Shown: positions 1-8,396, numbered from the stretch's first letter. The stretch is 64,000 bases of DNA from Jiangella muralis (GCF_001270745.1 NZ_LFXL01000010.1:310001-374000); one strand, 5' to 3'. Numbers and translations: made by a program. The notes: generated by a model not told the origin, from the sequence alone.

Positions 1-693
1 GCTGGCGGGGATCGTGTTCGTGCTCAAGTACGGCGTCGGCTGGGCACAGGTCCCGAAGCATGCTCTCGGGGTGTCCGGGGTGACGTGCTGGCGCCGGCTG
101 CGGGAGTGGACCGAGGCCGGCGTCTGGCCGAAACTGCACCAGATCCTGCTGGCCGAACTGCGCCGGAACGGGCTGCTGAACCTGGACGACATGAGCGTGG
201 ACGGGTCGCACGTGCGCGCGCTCAAAGGGGGGACCAGACCGGCCCATCCCCGGTCGACCGCGGCCGCGCTGGCTCCAAGCACCACCTGATCGTCGACGGC
301 AACGGCGTCCCACTACAGATCACACTGACCGGTGGGAACCGGCACGACGTCACCCAACTACTCCCACTGGTCGACTCGCTGCCCAGGATCAAGGGTGTCG
401 TCGGCCGGCCCCGGCACAAGCCCAAGATCCTCTACGCCGACCGCGGCTACGACTACGACAAGTACCGCCGCGAACTACGCGAGCGCGGCATCGTCCCGAA
501 GATCGCCCGCCGCGGCGTCGCGCACGGCTCCGGACTCGGCACGAAACGATGGGTCGTGGAACGCGCCTTCGCCTGGCTCCACCACTTCAAACGACTCCGC
601 ACCCGCTACGAGACCCGCGCCGACCTCCACCTCGGCCTCATGCAACTCGCCTGCGCCATCATCTGCTGCCGCAAACTCCCACCAGCATTCTGA
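1..693 (+). mobile_element. IS5-family transposase, two frames joined by -1 frameshift; left end cut off
   Basis: DDE transposase whose 5' end lies outside the window. The first frame is open from the left edge to a stop at 287-289; the second runs in the -1 frame to the stop at 691-693. The proteins join naturally at an A3G6 run (224-232), where the first frame reads ...ALKGG and the second continues DQTGPSPVDRG. The catalytic triad looks intact: Asp in SVDGSHV, Asp in ILYADRGYD and Glu in RWVVERAFAWL. IS5 elements of the IS427 type commonly make the transposase by such programmed slippage, so this copy may be active. The right terminus is probably near 702, just before TA at 703-704, a dinucleotide that this group uses as target. 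The left terminal repeat is not visible. Confidence 0.88.
224..232 (+). promoter_or_regulatory. Putative -1 programmed frameshift site (A3G6)
   Basis: The run aaagggggg lies exactly where the transposase homology passes from the first frame to the -1 frame. It is the only long homopurine run near the junction. The role is inferred from the frame change and from known IS5-family behaviour. Confidence 0.65.
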
Positions 694-704
694 AACGAGT
701 TCTA

Positions 705-734
705 AGAAGATGGGCAGCAGGGGGACGGCCCACG
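705..734 (+). repeat. Dispersed intergenic repeat, copy A
   Basis: This 30-nt stretch directly beyond the IS right end matches the reverse complement of 45285-45313 with a single one-base gap. Weaker similarity continues about 20 bases further. Both copies are noncoding. The rest of 735-964 is GC-rich, without a credible gene on either strand; the ORFs crossing it are out-of-frame extensions of neighbours. Confidence 0.6.
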
Positions 735-964
735 GCCGCAAAACGGCCAACGCGGCAGACCCCGGCCAACCGCCGCACCCCAAGGCGCCCGTGGCAGCCC
801 ATACCGAACCACGCGGCCAGCCCTACCCCCACCGACGCGCCCAGCGCACCCGCGCCAGCCGGCGTCACCGGCGAAACGTCCACACGACCAATCGGACTCA
901 CTCATCCAGGGCAGGCCGCTGCGGCCGCCGACCGCACGGTGGGCCGCGCGGGGTCCGTCCGCCG

Positions 965-1621
965 TCAGCCGGTCGGCGCCGCCGTCCGCTGGTACGCCTC
1001 CACCAGTGCGCCGTCGAACACCTCGACCGGCTGCGCACCGGCGACGCCGTGCGTGCGGCCCATCACGAAGAACGGCACGCCGCTGGCGCCGAACTGGCGG
1101 GCGAGGTCGATCTCCGCCCGCACGTCGTCGGCATAGTCGTCGCCGTCGAGCACCCGGCGCGCCTCGTCGGCGGGCACGCCCACCTCGGCGGCCAGCCGGA
1201 CCACGTTCTCCGGCGTCCCCAGGTGCACCGACTCGATCAGGTGTGCCCGCATCAGCCGCTCGTGCAGCTGCGGCCCGGCCCCGTGCTCGCGGGCCAGGTG
1301 CGCCACCCGGTGCGCGTCGAACGTGTTGGCGACGCGCGCGGTGTCCAGGTGGTACTCCAGCCCTTCGGCGGCGGCGAGCGTGGTGACGCGCTGGTTCATC
1401 TCCACCACCTGCTCGGCGCTGACCCCGTACTTCGTCCGCAGGCTCTCCGACACCGGGCCGTCCGCGCCCTGCGGCGTCGCCGGGTCCAGCTGGAAGCTGC
1501 GCCAGACGATCTCGACGTCATCAGCATGCTCGAACCGGCCCAACGCCGTCTCGAGCCGCCGCTTGCCGATGTAGCACCACGGGCAGACGAAGTCCGACCA
1601 CACCTCGACCAGCACTGTCAC
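965..1621 (-). CDS. FrnE-type DsbA-family thiol oxidoreductase
   Basis: A 218-residue thioredoxin-fold protein of the DsbA/FrnE class, which moves disulfides in the cytoplasm. The active site is CPWC at residues 13-16 after the first beta strand (EVWSDFVCPWC). A helical insertion follows, and the cis-proline loop GASGVPFFV lies near residue 180, as in FrnE and 2-hydroxychromene-2-carboxylate isomerase relatives. No signal peptide is present, so it is cytosolic. The GTG start has an AAGGAG ribosome site three bases upstream. A 52-codon ORF ends 37 bases upstream on the same strand and may be co-transcribed. The physiological substrate is unknown. Confidence 0.88.
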   Translation of the reverse strand: MTVLVEVWSDFVCPWCYIGKRRLETALGRFEHADDVEIVWRSFQLDPATPQGADGPVSESLRTKYGVSAEQVVEMNQRVTTLAAAEGLEYHLDTARVANTFDAHRVAHLAREHGAGPQLHERLMRAHLIESVHLGTPENVVRLAAEVGVPADEARRVLDGDDYADDVRAEIDLARQFGASGVPFFVMGRTHGVAGAQPVEVFDGALVEAYQRTAAPTG

Positions 1622-1658
1622 GTTCTCCTTGCGTTCGTTGGTGGTGTTCGGGGCGCGA

Positions 1659-1817
1659 TCAGAGGGCGCAGAACCCGTCGCCGCAGTCCCCCGCTCCGGC
1701 GTCGGCCGGGTCGGTGCCGTCGGCAGCTCCGCCGGTGCTCCCGAGCACGATCAGCCCGGACGGGGCGCTCTCGGCGGGGTCCGCGGGCGCGGTCGTGTCG
1801 TCTCGGGGTTCGCTCAT
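1659..1817 (-). CDS. Small cysteine-containing peptide upstream of the FrnE-like gene
   Basis: A 52-residue ORF of unknown function. Codon use is strongly G/C in third position, like real genes here. The N-terminal three quarters is Asp/Ala/Pro-rich with a short hydrophobic patch (SGLIVLG), and the C-terminus is GAGDCGDGFCAL, with two cysteines separated by four residues. It is transcribed toward the FrnE-like thiol oxidoreductase, 37 bases away, so the peptide could be its redox partner or a modified-peptide precursor; both ideas are inference. No good ribosome site precedes the ATG, so it may be leaderless or start elsewhere. No radical-SAM or cyclodehydratase gene is nearby. Confidence 0.5.
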   Translation of the reverse strand: MSEPRDDTTAPADPAESAPSGLIVLGSTGGAADGTDPADAGAGDCGDGFCAL

Positions 1818-1903
1818 GATGGTTGAAGCGTCAACGGGTTCGGTGGCATTCCCGTGGGACTCCGGTTGCTCACGATCCGACGGACCGCGGAGCATGGGTC
1901 CAG

Positions 1904-2096
1904 CTGACCGATGGCGTCCTCGTGCTGGATCGGCATACCGGCACGATGCCGGGCGCACATGGGCGGCGAGGACGAGGAGAGCGCCCGGAGGTTCGGCTGG
2001 TGGCCCGCTGCGTCGACACCCGACACCGTCAGGGCCGCGTTCGCGCGATGGGACGACGACTGGCGCGCCGAAGCCAGTGCCGGTCGCCGGCAGTGA
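1904..2096 (+). pseudogene. GNAT acetyltransferase remnant, frameshifted and truncated
   Basis: The 449-bp gap between the small peptide and the coiled-coil gene holds fragments of a GNAT N-terminus. One frame reads LTDGVLVLDRHTGTMPG from 1904; after a shift near 1950 another frame reads AHMGGEDEESARRFGWWP and then TVRAAFARWDDDW to a stop at 2094-2096. That order matches the start of actinobacterial GNAT proteins, but the acetyl-CoA-binding half is absent. Nothing else recognisable lies in 1818-2266. The assignment rests on motif memory only. Confidence 0.42.
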
Positions 2097-2266
2097 CGGC
2101 ACCGCCACGGTGCGGTTCGGTGCCCGCCTGCCCGGAGCGTGATGCGGACTCGGTATCCACAGGCCGCCCCGCTTCCCGTGGTTATCCACAATGTCCGATT
2201 CGTCCCCAGCGAGCTGCGCCGCTCCCCGGCAGGGTCGTACCATGACGATCCACGAAGGAGCAGGAG

Positions 2267-2638
2267 ATGAACGACGCGCAGACCTGGACACTGATCGGCG
2301 GCTTCACGGCCGTCATCAGCATCATGTTCACGATGCTGCTGCGCTTGATCGACGCCAAGGTCGGCGGGCTGGAGAGCCGGTTCGACACCATCGACCACCG
2401 ATTCACCACCATCGATCACCGATTCGCGGCGATGGACGAGAAGTTCGACGCGCGCTTCCAGTCCATGGACGCCAGGTTCGGCGCCATGGACGCGAAGTTC
2501 GGCGCCATGGACGCGAAGTTCGATTCCATGCGCGCCGAGATGAACACCCGGTTCGACGAGGTCAACCGGCGCATCGAGCACCTCGACGGCGACGTCGTCG
2601 CGCTGACGCGGCGCGTGTTCCACCGAGAGGACGGCTGA
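2267..2638 (+). CDS. Small membrane-anchored coiled-coil protein with heptad repeats
   Basis: A 123-residue protein with a good ribosome site (GGAGCAGGAG). Residues 8-26 form one membrane helix. The rest is an almost continuous amphipathic coiled coil built of seven-residue units such as FDTIDHR, FTTIDHR, FAAMDEK and FGAMDAK (twice). The repetition is visible in DNA: a 21-bp unit is perfectly duplicated at 2477-2518. Such proteins are widespread in bacteria as short t-SNARE-like or DUF-type coiled coils, usually without a known function. It probably oligomerises at the membrane. A decayed copy follows directly. Confidence 0.75.
   Translation: MNDAQTWTLIGGFTAVISIMFTMLLRLIDAKVGGLESRFDTIDHRFTTIDHRFAAMDEKFDARFQSMDARFGAMDAKFGAMDAKFDSMRAEMNTRFDEVNRRIEHLDGDVVALTRRVFHREDG
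2477..2518 (+). repeat. Perfect 21-bp tandem duplication in the coiled-coil gene
   Basis: Two identical 21-bp units encode FGAMDAK twice. Repeat length equals one heptad, so copy-number change would lengthen or shorten the coiled coil in frame. Confidence 0.85.
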
Positions 2639-2639
2639 C

Positions 2640-2840
2640 CTGAACGACGCACAGATCTGGACGCTCCTCATCGGTTTCATCGCCCTGTCGGTCTACGCCT
2701 TCGTCGTGTTCCTACGGATCAACTAGAGGCTCGACGAGTTCGGCGAGCGCATGTTCGGCCGCTCCGACCACCGGGAGACGCCTGACACCAGAACCGACGA
2801 CGAAATACCGCGTCCGGAGGTCCGTCGCGAGGACGGCTGA
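2640..2840 (+). pseudogene. Decayed tandem paralogue of the coiled-coil gene, in-frame TAG
   Basis: From CTG at 2640 the frame reads LNDAQIWTLLIGFIALSVY, clearly homologous to the neighbour's MNDAQTWTLIGGFTAV start, but the ATG has become CTG. A TAG stops it after 28 codons (2724-2726). The same frame then reopens (RLDEFGERMFGRSDH...) and ends in REDG-stop, the same terminal residues as the upstream gene. Most of the heptad array is missing. The first half could still be made as a single-helix microprotein coupled to the upstream stop, but a relic of tandem duplication is the simpler reading. Confidence 0.6.
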
Positions 2841-2868
2841 ACCCGGCCAACCCCGCAGCCGACCAGCG

Positions 2869-4800
2869 TCAGCCGGCGGCGCCGATGCCTCGCTCGCGCA
2901 GGTCGCGACGGTGCTTCTCCAGCGCCATGAGCTCGCCGAACAGCCGGTTGTAGATCTCCACCTGCGCTGACGGGTCGGTGCGTTGCAGCTTGGCCTTCAG
3001 CGCGACCAGCTGCCGCGACACCCAGACCTCGTGCAGTCGCAGGACCACGGAGTCGGCGTAGCGCTGGACGGCGTTCTCGTCGACGGGCATGGCCTCGACG
3101 GCGAGCTGGGTGGCGACGTGCCGGGCGGCGTCGTCGGGGGCGACGGCCAGGAGTGCCTCGACCCAGTCGTGCCCACCTGCCTGCGTGGCGCAGCCGCCGG
3201 CCTTGGCGACGGTCTCGCGGACGGAGCGGTAGGCGGGCGAAAGGAACGCCTCGGGCCCGAGGTCGTCGAAGGTGGGTCCGGCCAGGGCGGGCCGCTGAAC
3301 GGCGACGCGCAGGGCGGCCCGCTCCAGCTCGAGTGTCTGCGGGTCGACGTTGCCGTGCACCGGCACACCGAGCGCCTGCTGCCCGGCCGGTGGCGGCGCG
3401 GCGGACCGGCCCCGCCCGCCGGCGGCACGACGGTCGGGCACGCCCGCGGCGGCGCGGACCCGGGACACGACGTCTCGTTCCCAGTTCTCCGAGTGGCCCA
3501 GCGGCGGGCCGACCCACCCGGAGAGCCGGACGGCGTACTGGTCACGGACGGAGCGGTCGCGGATGCGGGCGATGAACGGGATCGCCTTGTCCAGGGCGTG
3601 CGCCCGGCCCTCGGCGTTGTCGAGGTCGTACTCGTCGATCATGGACCGGATCGCGAACTCGAACAACGGCCGGTGCCGTGCGATCAGCTCGCGCACGCCC
3701 GGGTCGCCGGAGTTCTGCCGCCGCTCGCACGGGTCGAGGCCGTCGGGGTCGATGGCGACGTAGGTCTGCCCGACGAAGCGCTGGTCGCCCTCGAACGCCC
3801 GCAGCGCCGCCTTCTGGCCCGCGGCGTCGCCGTCGAAGGTGAAGATCACCTGGCCGCGGTACTCGTCCTGGTCGCGCAGCAGCCGGCGCAGGATCCGCGC
3901 GTGGTCCTCACCGAACGCCGTCCCGCAGGTGGCGACGGCGGTGGTGACGCCGGCGAGGTGACAGGCCATGACGTCGGTGTAGCCCTCGACGACGACGGCC
4001 TGCGAGGTGCGCGCGATGTCCTTCTTGGCGAGGTCGACGCCGTAGAGGACGTGGCTCTTCTTGTAGATGGACGTCTCGGGGGTGTTGAGGTACTTGGCCT
4101 CGATGCGGTCGTCATCGTAGAGGCGGCGGGCGCCGAAGCCGACGACGTCGCCCATGAGGTCGTGGATCGGCCATACCAGCCGGCCGCGGAACCGGTCGTA
4201 TGGCGCGTTGCGGCCCTGCGCGACCAGCCCGGCGGTGATGATCTCGTGGTCGCTGAAGCCCTTCTGCCGCAGGTGCTTGCGCAGCACCTCGCCGCCCTGC
4301 GGGGCGTAACCGACGCCGAACCGCTCGGCGGCCGCGTGGTCGAACCCGCGCTCGTCGAGGAACTGCCGTCCGGCGACGGCCTCCGGCGACCCGGCCAGTG
4401 CCTCGGCGTAGAACTCCGCCGCCACCCGGTGCGCCTCGACCAGCCGGGTGCGCTGCTCGCGGTTCTGCCGCGGCGCCGACCCACCGGACCCGGTCTCGTC
4501 GTAGCGCAACTGCAGCCCGACCTTGTCGGCCAGCCGCTCGATCGCCTCGGTGAACGACAGCTGGTCGATCTTCTGGACGAAGCTGATGACGTCGCCGCCC
4601 TCGGCGCAGCCGAAGCAGTGGAAGAACCCGCGGGCTGGCGTGACGTGGAACGACGGCGACTTCTCGTCGTGGAACGGGCACAGTCCCTTGAGCGATCCGC
4701 CGCCCGCGTTGCGCAGCGCGACGTACTCGCCGACGATGACGTCGATCCTGGCGCGCTCGCGAATGGCTGCGATGTCCTCGTCCCGGATGCGACCTGCCAC
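2869..4800 (-). CDS. dnaG: DNA primase
   Basis: A 643-residue primase that makes RNA primers for replication at the fork with DnaB. The CHC2 zinc finger is at residues 41-65 (CPFH...HCFGC, ligands C41, H44, C62, C65). The catalytic TOPRIM domain follows, with EGYTD and FTFDGDAAG carrying the acidic metal ligands. The C-terminal region is the helicase-binding domain. The GTG start at 4800 is chosen because family similarity begins there (VAGRIRDEDI); the frame is open far upstream only as an antisense shadow of dgt. It lies downstream of dgt on the same strand with a 104-bp gap, a common actinobacterial pairing. Confidence 0.97.
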   Translation of the reverse strand: MAGRIRDEDIAAIRERARIDVIVGEYVALRNAGGGSLKGLCPFHDEKSPSFHVTPARGFFHCFGCAEGGDVISFVQKIDQLSFTEAIERLADKVGLQLRYDETGSGGSAPRQNREQRTRLVEAHRVAAEFYAEALAGSPEAVAGRQFLDERGFDHAAAERFGVGYAPQGGEVLRKHLRQKGFSDHEIITAGLVAQGRNAPYDRFRGRLVWPIHDLMGDVVGFGARRLYDDDRIEAKYLNTPETSIYKKSHVLYGVDLAKKDIARTSQAVVVEGYTDVMACHLAGVTTAVATCGTAFGEDHARILRRLLRDQDEYRGQVIFTFDGDAAGQKAALRAFEGDQRFVGQTYVAIDPDGLDPCERRQNSGDPGVRELIARHRPLFEFAIRSMIDEYDLDNAEGRAHALDKAIPFIARIRDRSVRDQYAVRLSGWVGPPLGHSENWERDVVSRVRAAAGVPDRRAAGGRGRSAAPPPAGQQALGVPVHGNVDPQTLELERAALRVAVQRPALAGPTFDDLGPEAFLSPAYRSVRETVAKAGGCATQAGGHDWVEALLAVAPDDAARHVATQLAVEAMPVDENAVQRYADSVVLRLHEVWVSRQLVALKAKLQRTDPSAQVEIYNRLFGELMALEKHRRDLRERGIGAAG

Positions 4801-4847
4801 GCGCCTGAGTCTACGACCGCCGCCGGTCCGCCGCTTCCCCCCAGGCA

Positions 4848-4921
4848 GGCGGGACGGCCAGCAGGTGAGGCGGGCGGGCCGGGCAGCCCAGGCCGGCGGG
4901 ACGGTCAGCGAGTGAGGCGGG
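4848..4921. repeat. Imperfect 27-bp direct repeat at the dgt 3' end
   Basis: About 27 bases at 4848-4874 recur at 4895-4921 with three differences. The second copy contains the dgt stop codon; the first lies in the dgt-dnaG gap. It looks like a local slippage duplication of the gene's end. No terminator hairpin is evident here, which fits co-transcription of dgt and dnaG. Confidence 0.6.
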
Positions 4922-6134
4922 CGTGCAGGGCGACAGCGGAGCCGTCCGTGAGCGAGGCGACCTGGTCGAGGATCACGCGCAGCCGGGCCGCGTCGTCGGG
5001 GGCGGCGGCCCAGGACTCCTGGAAGGCCGGCTCCAGCGACTCCGGCGCCCGCAGCCGCAGCGCCGACACCAGCTCCTCGATCAGCTCGCGCTGGCGGGCG
5101 TAGATCGGCGCGCGGTCCGACGCCGTCATCACGTAGACGGCGGCCAGGCCCTTGAGCACGGCCACCTCGGCGCGCGTGTGCCGCGGTACCACGAGGTCGG
5201 CGGCGTACCGAGTGAGCCGCCCGCCGCCGTAGACCGCGTGCGTGGCCCGCTCGGCATCGTCGCAGAAACGGCCGATGAGCTGGCTGGTCATGTCCTTCAA
5301 CGCGGCCTGCGAGCGGAGCCGCCCGTCGTAGGAACCGACCCAGTAGGGCAGCGCGCGCAGCCGGTCCAGCGCCTCGGCGATCTCGTCGGCCGCCGCGTCG
5401 GGGAGGTACCACTCCCGGGTCAGCGCGGCGACCCGCGCGCGCTCCGACCCGTCGTCCAGCCACGACCCGGGCTGCAGCCAGCCACCGACAATGGCGTCCT
5501 CGACGTCGTGGACGCAGTAGGCGACGTCGTCGGAGAAGTCCATGACCTGCGCTTCGAGGCAGCGGCGGTCGCCGGCGGCGCCGTCGCGCAGCCAGCCGAA
5601 CACCTCGGCGTCGTCGTCGTAGACGCCGAACTTGCGGCCGTCGCGCTCGCCGCGCCGCCACGGGTACTTCGTCGACGCGTCGAGGCTGGCGCGGGTGAGG
5701 TTGAGCCCGGCGGACCGGCCGTCGGGGTGAGCGGCCTTCGCTTCCAGGCGGGTGAGCAGCCGCAACGTCTGCGCGTTGCCCTCGAACCCGCCGATGCCGG
5801 CCGCGATCTCGTCCAGCACCTGCTCACCGTTGTGCCCGAACGGCGGGTGCCCGATGTCGTGCGCGAGGCAGGCGGCGTCGACGACGTCGGGATCGCAGCC
5901 CAGCTCCTTGCCGAGCTCGCGGCCGACCTGCGCCACCTCGAGCGAGTGGGTGAGCCGGTTGCGGACGAAGTCATCGCTGCCGGGCGCTACCACCTGCGTC
6001 TTGGCCGCCAGCCGCCGCAGCGACGCCGAGTGCACGACGCGGGCGCGGTCGCGCTCGAACGCCGTGCGGACCGCCCGCTTCGGTGGCTCGGCCGCCCACC
6101 GCTCGCGATCCGCGTCGTCGTAGCCGCTCATCAC
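4905..6134 (-). CDS. dgt: Deoxyguanosinetriphosphate triphosphohydrolase-like protein
   Basis: A 409-residue HD-domain dNTP triphosphohydrolase. It removes triphosphate from dGTP or other dNTPs and so affects nucleotide pools. HD-motif residues are visible in [11 protein letters not shown] and [13 protein letters not shown], with a later Asp in [17 protein letters not shown]. Length fits the dgt type 2 family. Start is GTG at 6134 or the adjacent ATG at 6131; no clear ribosome site separates them. It precedes dnaG on the same strand, so nucleotide sanitation and primer synthesis are probably co-expressed. Confidence 0.93.
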   Translation of the reverse strand: MMSGYDDADRERWAAEPPKRAVRTAFERDRARVVHSASLRRLAAKTQVVAPGSDDFVRNRLTHSLEVAQVGRELGKELGCDPDVVDAACLAHDIGHPPFGHNGEQVLDEIAAGIGGFEGNAQTLRLLTRLEAKAAHPDGRSAGLNLTRASLDASTKYPWRRGERDGRKFGVYDDDAEVFGWLRDGAAGDRRCLEAQVMDFSDDVAYCVHDVEDAIVGGWLQPGSWLDDGSERARVAALTREWYLPDAAADEIAEALDRLRALPYWVGSYDGRLRSQAALKDMTSQLIGRFCDDAERATHAVYGGGRLTRYAADLVVPRHTRAEVAVLKGLAAVYVMTASDRAPIYARQRELIEELVSALRLRAPESLEPAFQESWAAAPDDAARLRVILDQVASLTDGSAVALHARLTR

Positions 6135-6209
6135 TGCCAGAGGTTACGCGGCCCGCGACCCTGGCGCGTTCGGTACCCTGGCGCCACCGTCACCGGGGGG
6201 AGTGGCCGC

Positions 6210-7412
6210 ATGAGCGTCCCGTCCAGTTTCGCCGTCGTCGGCGGCGGCATCGTCGGCTCGGCCGTCGCCCGTGCGCTGGCCCGGTCGTCCGACGCCGCCA
6301 CCGTCACCGTGCTGGAGAAGGAGGCCGAGCCGGCCCGCCACCAGACCCGGCGCAACAGCGGCGTCGTGCACGCCGGCATCTACTACGCGCCCGGCTCGGC
6401 GAAGGCCCGGTTCTCCCGCCGCGGCGTGGGGCTGCTGCGCGACTACTGCGCGGCGCGGGGCCTGACCTACGACGAGTGCGGCAAGGTGATCGTCGCGCTG
6501 GACGAGTCGCAGCGGGTCCGCCTCGACGACCTGCGCGACCGGGCCGTCGCCAACGGCGTCCCCGGCGTGCGGATGCTCGACGCCGGCGGGCTGGCCGAGC
6601 TGGAACCGCACGTGCGCGGTGTCGCCGGCCTGCACTCTCCCACGACGGCGATCGTCGACTTCGCCGCGGTGGCCGCCGCGTTGCTGGCCGACGCCGCCGA
6701 TGCGGGCGCGACGGTGCGGACCGGGTTCGAGGTGACGCGCTTCCACCAGTCCGACGACGAGGTGCGGGTGACGGCCGCGTCCGGCGAGACGCTCGCCTTC
6801 GACCGCGTCGTCGTGTGCGCCGGGCTGCAGTCCGACCGGCTGGCCCGCATGGCCGGCGACGACCCGTATCCGCGCATCGTCCCGTTCCGCGGCGAGTTCG
6901 CGCTGCTGCGCCCGGAGCGGCGGCACCTGGTCAACGGCCTGGTCTACCCGGTGCCGGACCCGCGCTACCCGTTCCTCGGCGTGCACCTGACGAAGCGGGT
7001 CGACGGCGAGGTGATGGTCGGCCCGAACGCCGTCCTCGCGCTCGCCCGCGAGGGCTACCGCAAGCGCGACGTCGACCCGGCCGAGCTGATCCGGCTGGCC
7101 CGGTGGGACGGCTTCCGGCGGTTCGCGTGGGCCAACCGGCGCACGGCGGTGCACGAGCTGTACGGGTCGATGAGCCGGCGCCGGTTCGCGGCGGCCGCCC
7201 GGCGGTACCTGCCCACGCTGACGGCCGCGGACCTCGTGCCCGCGCCGTCCGGCATCCGGGCGCAGGCCATGGACGCCGACGGCACGCTGGTCGACGACTT
7301 CCGGTCCAGCCGCCGCGGGAACGTGCTGTGCATCCGCAACGCACCGTCGCCGGCCGCGACTGCCTGTCTGGCCATCGCCGACGACGTGGCGAGCGAGCTG
7401 CTGGCCGGCTGA
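6210..7412 (+). CDS. lhgO: L-2-hydroxyglutarate oxidase-like FAD enzyme
   Basis: A 400-residue DAO-family flavoprotein. The Rossmann motif VVGGGIVGSAVARAL lies at residues 9-23, and RRNSGVVHAGIYY is the family signature near residue 50, as in LhgO/YgaF enzymes that oxidise L-2-hydroxyglutarate to 2-oxoglutarate and pass electrons to the membrane. The C-terminal PSGIRAQ and GNVLCIRNAPSPAAT segments are also typical. Start is ATG at 6210 with a purine-rich GGGGGGAG upstream. It diverges from dgt across 75 bases and ends at a bidirectional terminator. A related glycerol-3-phosphate dehydrogenase-like activity cannot be excluded. Confidence 0.88.
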   Translation: MSVPSSFAVVGGGIVGSAVARALARSSDAATVTVLEKEAEPARHQTRRNSGVVHAGIYYAPGSAKARFSRRGVGLLRDYCAARGLTYDECGKVIVALDESQRVRLDDLRDRAVANGVPGVRMLDAGGLAELEPHVRGVAGLHSPTTAIVDFAAVAAALLADAADAGATVRTGFEVTRFHQSDDEVRVTAASGETLAFDRVVVCAGLQSDRLARMAGDDPYPRIVPFRGEFALLRPERRHLVNGLVYPVPDPRYPFLGVHLTKRVDGEVMVGPNAVLALAREGYRKRDVDPAELIRLARWDGFRRFAWANRRTAVHELYGSMSRRRFAAAARRYLPTLTAADLVPAPSGIRAQAMDADGTLVDDFRSSRRGNVLCIRNAPSPAATACLAIADDVASELLAG

Positions 7413-7447
7413 CCGCGACGGGCGACGCGGGGCCCGGCCGGGAACGG

Positions 7448-7484
7448 GTCAGGCGCCCGGCCCCTGGGGGACCGAGCGCCTGAC
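7448..7484. terminator. Bidirectional hairpin terminator between convergent genes
   Basis: GTCAGGCGC (7448-7456) pairs perfectly with GCGCCTGAC (7476-7484). It sits between the lhgO stop and the stop of the convergent LPDTG gene, so it can end both transcripts. Confidence 0.75.
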
Positions 7485-7498
7485 CGGACGAGCGGGTG

Positions 7499-8254
7499 TT
7501 ACGGCTTCACGAACCGGTGCCGCAGCGCGAGCAGACCGGCGAACACCAGAACGCCGGCGACCGCGAGCAGCACGGCGGGCGAGCTACCGGTGTCGGGCAG
7601 CTCACCGTTCGGGGTCTCCGACGGCGTCGAGGTCGGGCTCAGCGTCGGCGACTCCGACGGGGACGCGCTGGGCGACTCCGACGGCGTCCCGCTGGGCGAC
7701 TCCGAGGGCGACTCCGACGGCGACTCACTCGGGGTCTCCGACGGCGACTCACTCGGGGTCTCCGACGGAGTCTCACTGGGGGTCTCCGACGGAGTCGGCG
7801 TGGGGGTCCCGGTGGAGGTCTCCTGGTAGCCACAGACGAACCAGTGGCTGATGGCCGGGATGTTGCCGCTCTGCTCCAGCGGCGGCGAGTGCAGCCCGGT
7901 CCACGGCTCCTCGAGATACAGCGTGTAGGCCGGTCCGCCCTTCACCACGACGGCGGTGATGACGTAGGAATCGTCCAGCAGGGTGACGTCCAGGTACTGG
8001 TTGTCGTCACCGTGGACGTCGCCGCTGACGATCTCGTTGGCGGCGTCCTCGCCCGGGTCGGCGTGGATGAGCGTCTCACCCAGGTCCTCGGTGGTGACGC
8101 CCTGAATGTCGGCGAGGAACTCGTCGTCCTCACAGTTCTGGGCGTTGCCGGAGAAGTAGTAGCCGTGATCCGCGGGCTGCTCGGCCGCTGCCGGGACGGC
8201 AACTCCGACCGCGATCGCCGCGCAGGCTGCGGCGATGAAAGTGATGCGACGCAC
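7499..8254 (-). CDS. LPDTG cell-wall-anchored protein, paralogue 1
   Basis: A 251-residue secreted protein. The GTG start at 8254 is preceded by GAGGGGCAT, the same ribosome site as the neighbouring paralogue, so the longer frame is rejected. A signal peptide covers residues 1-26 (ending AVPAAAEQ). A roughly 120-residue globular part with a Cys pair follows, then a low-complexity stalk of Pro/Ser/Thr/Glu repeats and the sorting signal LPDTG, a hydrophobic helix and RHRFVKP. Sortase would link it to peptidoglycan. The globular part contains VVKGGPAYTLY, shared with paralogue 2. Its ligand is unknown. Confidence 0.85.
   Translation of the reverse strand: MRRITFIAAACAAIAVGVAVPAAAEQPADHGYYFSGNAQNCEDDEFLADIQGVTTEDLGETLIHADPGEDAANEIVSGDVHGDDNQYLDVTLLDDSYVITAVVVKGGPAYTLYLEEPWTGLHSPPLEQSGNIPAISHWFVCGYQETSTGTPTPTPSETPSETPSETPSESPSETPSESPSESPSESPSGTPSESPSASPSESPTLSPTSTPSETPNGELPDTGSSPAVLLAVAGVLVFAGLLALRHRFVKP
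7630..7800 (-). repeat. Pro/Ser/Thr/Glu stalk repeat array, paralogue 1
   Basis: Degenerate 12- and 24-bp units encode ETPS and ESPS steps. Coding register is kept and bases vary at third positions, so this is a protein stalk and not a CRISPR array. Confidence 0.8.
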
Positions 8255-8360
8255 GATATGCCCCTCGAATGAAGTGTTCACTGCATGACACAGGCCGCTG
8301 CGGAGGCAGACGGAACATATCTGACGCCAGGCCACCCGAGCAACAGGGTGCGCACAGACA

Positions 8361-8396
8361 CGCCGGGCGCGCGACCGTGAGGTCGCACGCCCGGCG
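8361..8396 (-). terminator. Strong hairpin terminator after paralogue 2
   Basis: CGCCGGGCG and GCGACC pair with GGTCGC and CGCCCGGCG around a GTGA loop, with one c-a mismatch: 15 paired bases. It lies 14 bases beyond the stop of the minus-strand gene that ends at 8410. Confidence 0.8.

Noticed and set aside
332-1819. 495-codon plus-strand ORF across the IS end, the gap and the FrnE-like gene
   Set aside because: It is antisense to the FrnE-like gene, with Arg/Pro/Ala-rich composition typical of GC-rich shadow frames, and has no recognisable domain.
4801-4904. Attachment-site-like direct repeat beside dnaG
   Set aside because: It is a short imperfect duplication of the dgt end, with no integrase and no tRNA nearby.
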